Positions 1 through 3,488 of a stretch of 6,289 bases of DNA are shown here, one piece after another. The DNA comes from an uncultured Mycoplasma sp. (lineage in GTDB: Bacteria > Bacillota_I > Bacilli_A > RF39 > UBA660). The notes beneath the pieces were generated by a model. The model did not search any database. It worked only from the letters and a program-made list of their open reading frames with translations, and was not told the DNA's origin. Where the stretch lies: positions 1-6,289 of the forward strand of contig CANOGG010000075.1 of the NCBI GenBank assembly GCA_947565485.1, given 5' to 3'. The translations under genes were made by a program, and so were the position numbers. Position 1 is the first letter of the stretch; every line of letters starts with the position of its first letter.

Positions 1-3000
1 AAATTCTCCGTATCAGGAATAACCAAATCATATTCGTGTACACTTGCATCAAATGGAATATTAAGTTCTCCTACACTAGGAATTATATCAAGAACATTAT
101 TATTAAGGTCCAAATCTTTTGTAACTACTAAATTATAAACATTAAGCATCCCACTCTCACTTGCAACACTTATCTCAAAATTATTCTCCCCCGGAACAAG
201 CGTTTTAATACCTGACCCAGTTACTGTCGCCCATTCATCTTCTGCCTTTCCTATAATCTGAATATTCTCCACATCATTAGCAACCCTAAGTGTATAATCA
301 TTATCAGTCTTAACAAATAACTCATTTAAACTTAAAGGCGTATTCCCATTCTTTACCTCTAAACTACTAAGATAAGCATTATCCGACTTCTTCCGATTAA
401 CCGTCAAAATATAAGTTCTATAGACACCAACCGATGACTTCACTCGAATATTTATCTTATTTTCACCAACAACCAAAGAATGCTCACCTATTCCACTAAT
501 TATCTGGGCACTCTCATCTTCTGCCACCGCATTTACCATAATCTTACTTATATTTCTCTCAACTTCAATGCTATACTCCAAATTCTCGCGGTTAAATTCA
601 GGCACTAACACCCCATTATCAATTTCAATACTAGCAAGATAATTATTTGTCGACATCTGTCTATTAACTGTTAAATTATAATCTTTAGTAGTTACGCTAT
701 CTCTTGCTGTAACTCTTATTGTCACAGTATTAATTCCCACACTTAAATTATCATTACCTATCACTTCATAAGTTGCCTCACTATCTTCTAATACTACATT
801 TAAGTTAAGTTGTTCTGTCTCATTATTTACATTCACAAAATACTCCGTCAACATTGAATCAAATTCTGTATCAAGCGTATAATTCTCCACCTCTAAATAA
901 ATAATATTCGCACTAATAAGTTCCGCTCTCGTAATTATAATCTGATAAATTTTCGTATCTCCCGACTCACTCGTCACACTAACATTTCTCTCATTTGGCC
1001 CTACTTTCAGACTATAATCTCCAAGACCCGTTACTGTCGCTTTATTATCTTCTAATATTCCATAAACCGTAATCGTCTCTACTTCATAACCTACATTTAG
1101 TGTATACTCTAAATTACTAGCCGAAAAATCAGGTTTTACTTCGCCCTCACTAGTATACAATCTATTAAGGTTATTATTCGTTGACCCATCTTTCGTCACT
1201 GTAATCGTATAAGTTTTCGTACTTCCAGACTCACTCAAAACTTCAATCGTAAATGTGTTACTTCCGACCTCAATCTTCTTAACTCCAGTCCCTGTAACCA
1301 CCGCCATTGCATCTTCTGGGGTAGCCTTAATATTAACACTATTAACATCTTCACCCACATTTACTGTATAATAAGTTATCCCTTTATTATAATCTGGCAC
1401 TAAGGTTTGCCCAACAACTTCCAAACTCGCCAAATTATTATTTTTACTCTGGTCTCTTGTAACTGTAATAATATATTCTAGTGTTGTCACTCCATCTGGT
1501 GCCGTCACAATAATCTTAACCGTATTCATTCCCACTTTAAAGTCTTGATTACCCTCTATCACATATGTTGCCTCTTCTTCTGTCGGTAAAATTCTCGTAA
1601 ACTCTAGATAATCACTACTTGAATTTAACTTATACTTCAAAGTATTTTTCTGGAATACTGGATTTAAAGCTTGTCCTTTAACGACCAAACTAGCAAGTGT
1701 CGCATCGTTAGATGGCTTTCTCGTTACCACTATTTGATAATCTCTTTGCACTCCATCTTCTCCTATTACCACAACAGCTAAAACATTCTTACCAACACGC
1801 AAATCATATTTCCCTGTTCCTATAACTCGCACATTTTCACTCTCTGCCTCAGCCGTAATCGTAATATCTGTAATATCATGTTCTACTTCCAATGTATAAT
1901 TAAGCGTATCTGCCTGAAATACTGGTGTTAACTCTCCTCTGTTAGTCTCCAAAAATAGTAACCTAAGATTTTCCTCTGTCGCTTTTTGTCTTACAACACT
2001 TATCGTATAATCTTTAGTATTTCCTGCTTGCGCCGTCACTCTAACAATAATCTGTCTCTCTTCATCTACCATTAAATTAGTCGTATCTCCTATTATCTCA
2101 TAAGTCGCATTCTTATCCTCTGTCTCGGCGGTAACATGCACTTCTGTTACTTCATTTGGCACTTTCACATCATAATATACAGTTGTCTCACTAAAGCGCG
2201 GATTAAGACTTCCCTCTTCTACATACAAAAACTTAAGATCATCATCTCGCGATTTATCTCGAATAACATTAACAATGTGTACCTCTTCGCTACCATCTTC
2301 AGCTACTACTGTTAAAGGTATTTTATTATCTCCCACATTTAATGCATATATCCCATTACCTCTTACCGTAGACGTTATCGCATCAGGTATCCCCTTTACT
2401 TCAATACTATTAATCTCATTCTGAACATTTATTACATACACTCCATCTTCAGTCTTACTAACTTGACTTCCCTTATTATTTTCCACTCTAAGTAAATTGG
2501 TATTACTATTTTTAGCTCTATTTATCACTATCGTATACTCTCTTATCTTTTGGGTCTCACTCTCAACCATTAAAGTTATTGTATTTTCCCCACTCGAGAT
2601 TGCATACTTCCCATTTCCTGTAACAACTGCTCCCCCATTTTCTGGAATACCCTCAATCATTACTTCATTCACACTATCTAAAACTTCAACTTCATACCTT
2701 AACTTTTCTCTATCAAAATCGGGAACTGATACTCCATCAATCGTCAAACTCGCCAAATAATTATTATCACTTAACTGTTTATAAACATTAATCTTATATG
2801 TATCTTTCGTCTTATCCTCAGCAAGCGTACTTATCGTAATCGTACTCATCGTCTGATAAAGAGTTTTATCTCCCTTAATTGTCACCTTTGTACTATCAAT
2901 CATCGGTAACGCTATAACATCTAAACTCGTAATCTCCTCTGGCACAATCACACTATACTCTTTATTATCTGGATTAAATTCTTCTACCAAGGTATAACCA

Positions 3001-3323
3001 TCAATACTTAAACTCTTAAGTCTAGCATCGCTATTCTTCTTCCTAATAATATTAACAACATATAAATTTATATCACCATTCCCCATCTTATCCGTCACAC
3101 TTAAAATAACCTCATTATTACCTGTATTAAGTGTAACTTCACTCGGTCCATTAAGCTGTGAAGTATTAGCATCTGCTACCTCTGCCACTATCTCTACCGT
3201 ATCATATTCATAATCTACTTCTACGGTATAATTATTAAGATATGGACTAAAAGAGGGACTTAGCAAGAATTCATTCTCTCCATTTTTAACCTGTAACTTA
3301 CCTAAGAAAACATTCGTATCTTG
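1..3323 (-). repeat. Tandem array of cadherin-like repeats 6 to 17, plus partial repeat 18
   Basis: Approximate boundaries: 6, 3323-3036; 7, 3035-2775; 8, 2774-2514; 9, 2513-2253; 10, 2252-1983; 11, 1982-1716; 12, 1715-1449; 13, 1448-1188; 14, 1187-921; 15, 920-657; 16, 656-387; 17, 386-114; 18, 113-1 (cut by the window edge at IPDTENF). Shared marks are a first strand such as NNYLASL or NNNLASLEV, FxxxxxxYxVxV, a hydrophobic strand, ATVxGxG, GxNxIxIxV, and a last strand like KTYTITVTR. Protein identity between repeats is modest, so the array is old, although linkers and last strands stay alike. Repeat 12 is the oddest (YKLNSSSDYLEFTRILPTEE, with no normal second strand). Repeat 17 has a few extra residues (NTPLSLNELFVKTDNDY). 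No glycine-rich domain interrupts the array. It probably forms a long stalk or fibre. Confidence 0.85.
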
Positions 3324-3479
3324 CTCTCTATAAACGTGTAATACATAATCTCGTGCTACTCCATTAGGCGCTGTCACTTTAATTACAACATCATTACTCT
3401 TACCATATTCAAAATTATCTGCTCCTGTAACTTCCACGGTCGCTTTCTCATTTTGTGGTAAATCATCAACAACAAACAT
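1..3479 (-). CDS. Giant repeat surface protein, downstream segment: tandem cadherin-like repeats (3' partial, in frame with the upstream segment)
   Basis: Directly after the TAG the same frame stays open for 1,161 codons to the window edge. It encodes the second half of repeat 5, twelve complete cadherin-like repeats and the start of another. Each repeat is about 87-96 residues and ends in a strand of the type YxIxVxR. This segment has no cysteine and one tryptophan (DEWATV, repeat 17). The start at the ATG at 3479 is chosen only because AGGTGA lies just before it; GTG at 3485 is the other option. Neither looks like a natural N-terminus: both fall inside a beta-sandwich domain and no signal peptide follows. 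The likelier reading is that this is the continuation of the upstream segment, separated by a point mutation, a sequencing error or a read-through stop. The C-terminus and any cell-wall anchor lie outside the window. Function is unknown; a structural or adhesive role outside the cell is inferred from the repeats. Confidence 0.75.
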   Translation of the reverse strand, partial: MFVVDDLPQNEKATVEVTGADNFEYGKSNDVVIKVTAPNGVARDYVLHVYREQDTNVFLGKLQVKNGENEFLLSPSFSPYLNNYTVEVDYEYDTVEIVAEVADANTSQLNGPSEVTLNTGNNEVILSVTDKMGNGDINLYVVNIIRKKNSDARLKSLSIDGYTLVEEFNPDNKEYSVIVPEEITSLDVIALPMIDSTKVTIKGDKTLYQTMSTITISTLAEDKTKDTYKINVYKQLSDNNYLASLTIDGVSVPDFDREKLRYEVEVLDSVNEVMIEGIPENGGAVVTGNGKYAISSGENTITLMVESETQKIREYTIVINRAKNSNTNLLRVENNKGSQVSKTEDGVYVINVQNEINSIEVKGIPDAITSTVRGNGIYALNVGDNKIPLTVVAEDGSEEVHIVNVIRDKSRDDDLKFLYVEEGSLNPRFSETTVYYDVKVPNEVTEVHVTAETEDKNATYEIIGDTTNLMVDEERQIIVRVTAQAGNTKDYTISVVRQKATEENLRLLFLETNRGELTPVFQADTLNYTLEVEHDITDITITAEAESENVRVIGTGKYDLRVGKNVLAVVVIGEDGVQRDYQIVVTRKPSNDATLASLVVKGQALNPVFQKNTLKYKLNSSSDYLEFTRILPTEEEATYVIEGNQDFKVGMNTVKIIVTAPDGVTTLEYIITVTRDQSKNNNLASLEVVGQTLVPDYNKGITYYTVNVGEDVNSVNIKATPEDAMAVVTGTGVKKIEVGSNTFTIEVLSESGSTKTYTITVTKDGSTNNNLNRLYTSEGEVKPDFSASNLEYTLNVGYEVETITVYGILEDNKATVTGLGDYSLKVGPNERNVSVTSESGDTKIYQIIITRAELISANIIYLEVENYTLDTEFDSMLTEYFVNVNNETEQLNLNVVLEDSEATYEVIGNDNLSVGINTVTIRVTARDSVTTKDYNLTVNRQMSTNNYLASIEIDNGVLVPEFNRENLEYSIEVERNISKIMVNAVAEDESAQIISGIGEHSLVVGENKINIRVKSSVGVYRTYILTVNRKKSDNAYLSSLEVKNGNTPLSLNELFVKTDNDYTLRVANDVENIQIIGKAEDEWATVTGSGIKTLVPGENNFEISVASESGMLNVYNLVVTKDLDLNNNVLDIIPSVGELNIPFDASVHEYDLVIPDTEN

Positions 3480-3481
3480 TT

Positions 3482-3487
3482 TCACCT
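3482..3487 (-). promoter_or_regulatory. Possible ribosome-binding site (AGGTGA) before ATG 3479
   Basis: AGGTGA overlaps the TAG and ends two bases before ATG 3479-3477. It matches the 3' part of the ideal AAGGAGGTGATC, so the aligned GGAGG position would sit 5 bases before the ATG, a workable spacing. It could let ribosomes that stop at the TAG restart at once. It may equally be chance, because the bases also encode part of the repeat, and a GAG in place of TAG would leave the match (GAGGTGA) slightly longer. Confidence 0.35.
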
Positions 3488-3488
3488 A
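3486..3488 (-). other. Single in-frame TAG inside cadherin-like repeat 5
   Basis: The residues before the stop read FDYYFCLDG and those after it VKMFVVDDLPQNEKATV. Joined with one residue at the stop, they match repeat 2 (TYDYNVTISNN, then VINLDIKTVPYDPHATV) with the same spacing and no gap. At the column of the stop the other 17 repeats have Glu six times, Asp five times, Asn twice, and Tyr, Leu, Ser and Thr once each; none has Gln. Three of the six Glu residues are GAG, so GAG to TAG by one base change is the simplest origin. No other stop of any kind occurs in this frame across the window, which argues against a general TAG=Gln code. A true gene boundary here is unlikely because it would cut a beta-sandwich in two. 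Confidence 0.9.

Noticed and set aside
2497..2760. Plus-strand open frame of 87 codons with a hydrophobic start
   Set aside because: It lies opposite repeats 8 and 9 of the minus-strand gene, where purine-rich coding sequence gives hydrophobic antisense codons. No ribosome-binding site or family resemblance is seen.
3486..3488. TAG as a reassigned sense codon (Gln, or pyrrolysine)
   Set aside because: It is the only TAG in about 2,095 codons while CAA and CAG are both used, and no other repeat has Gln in this column. Not fully excluded, because tRNA genes are outside the window.
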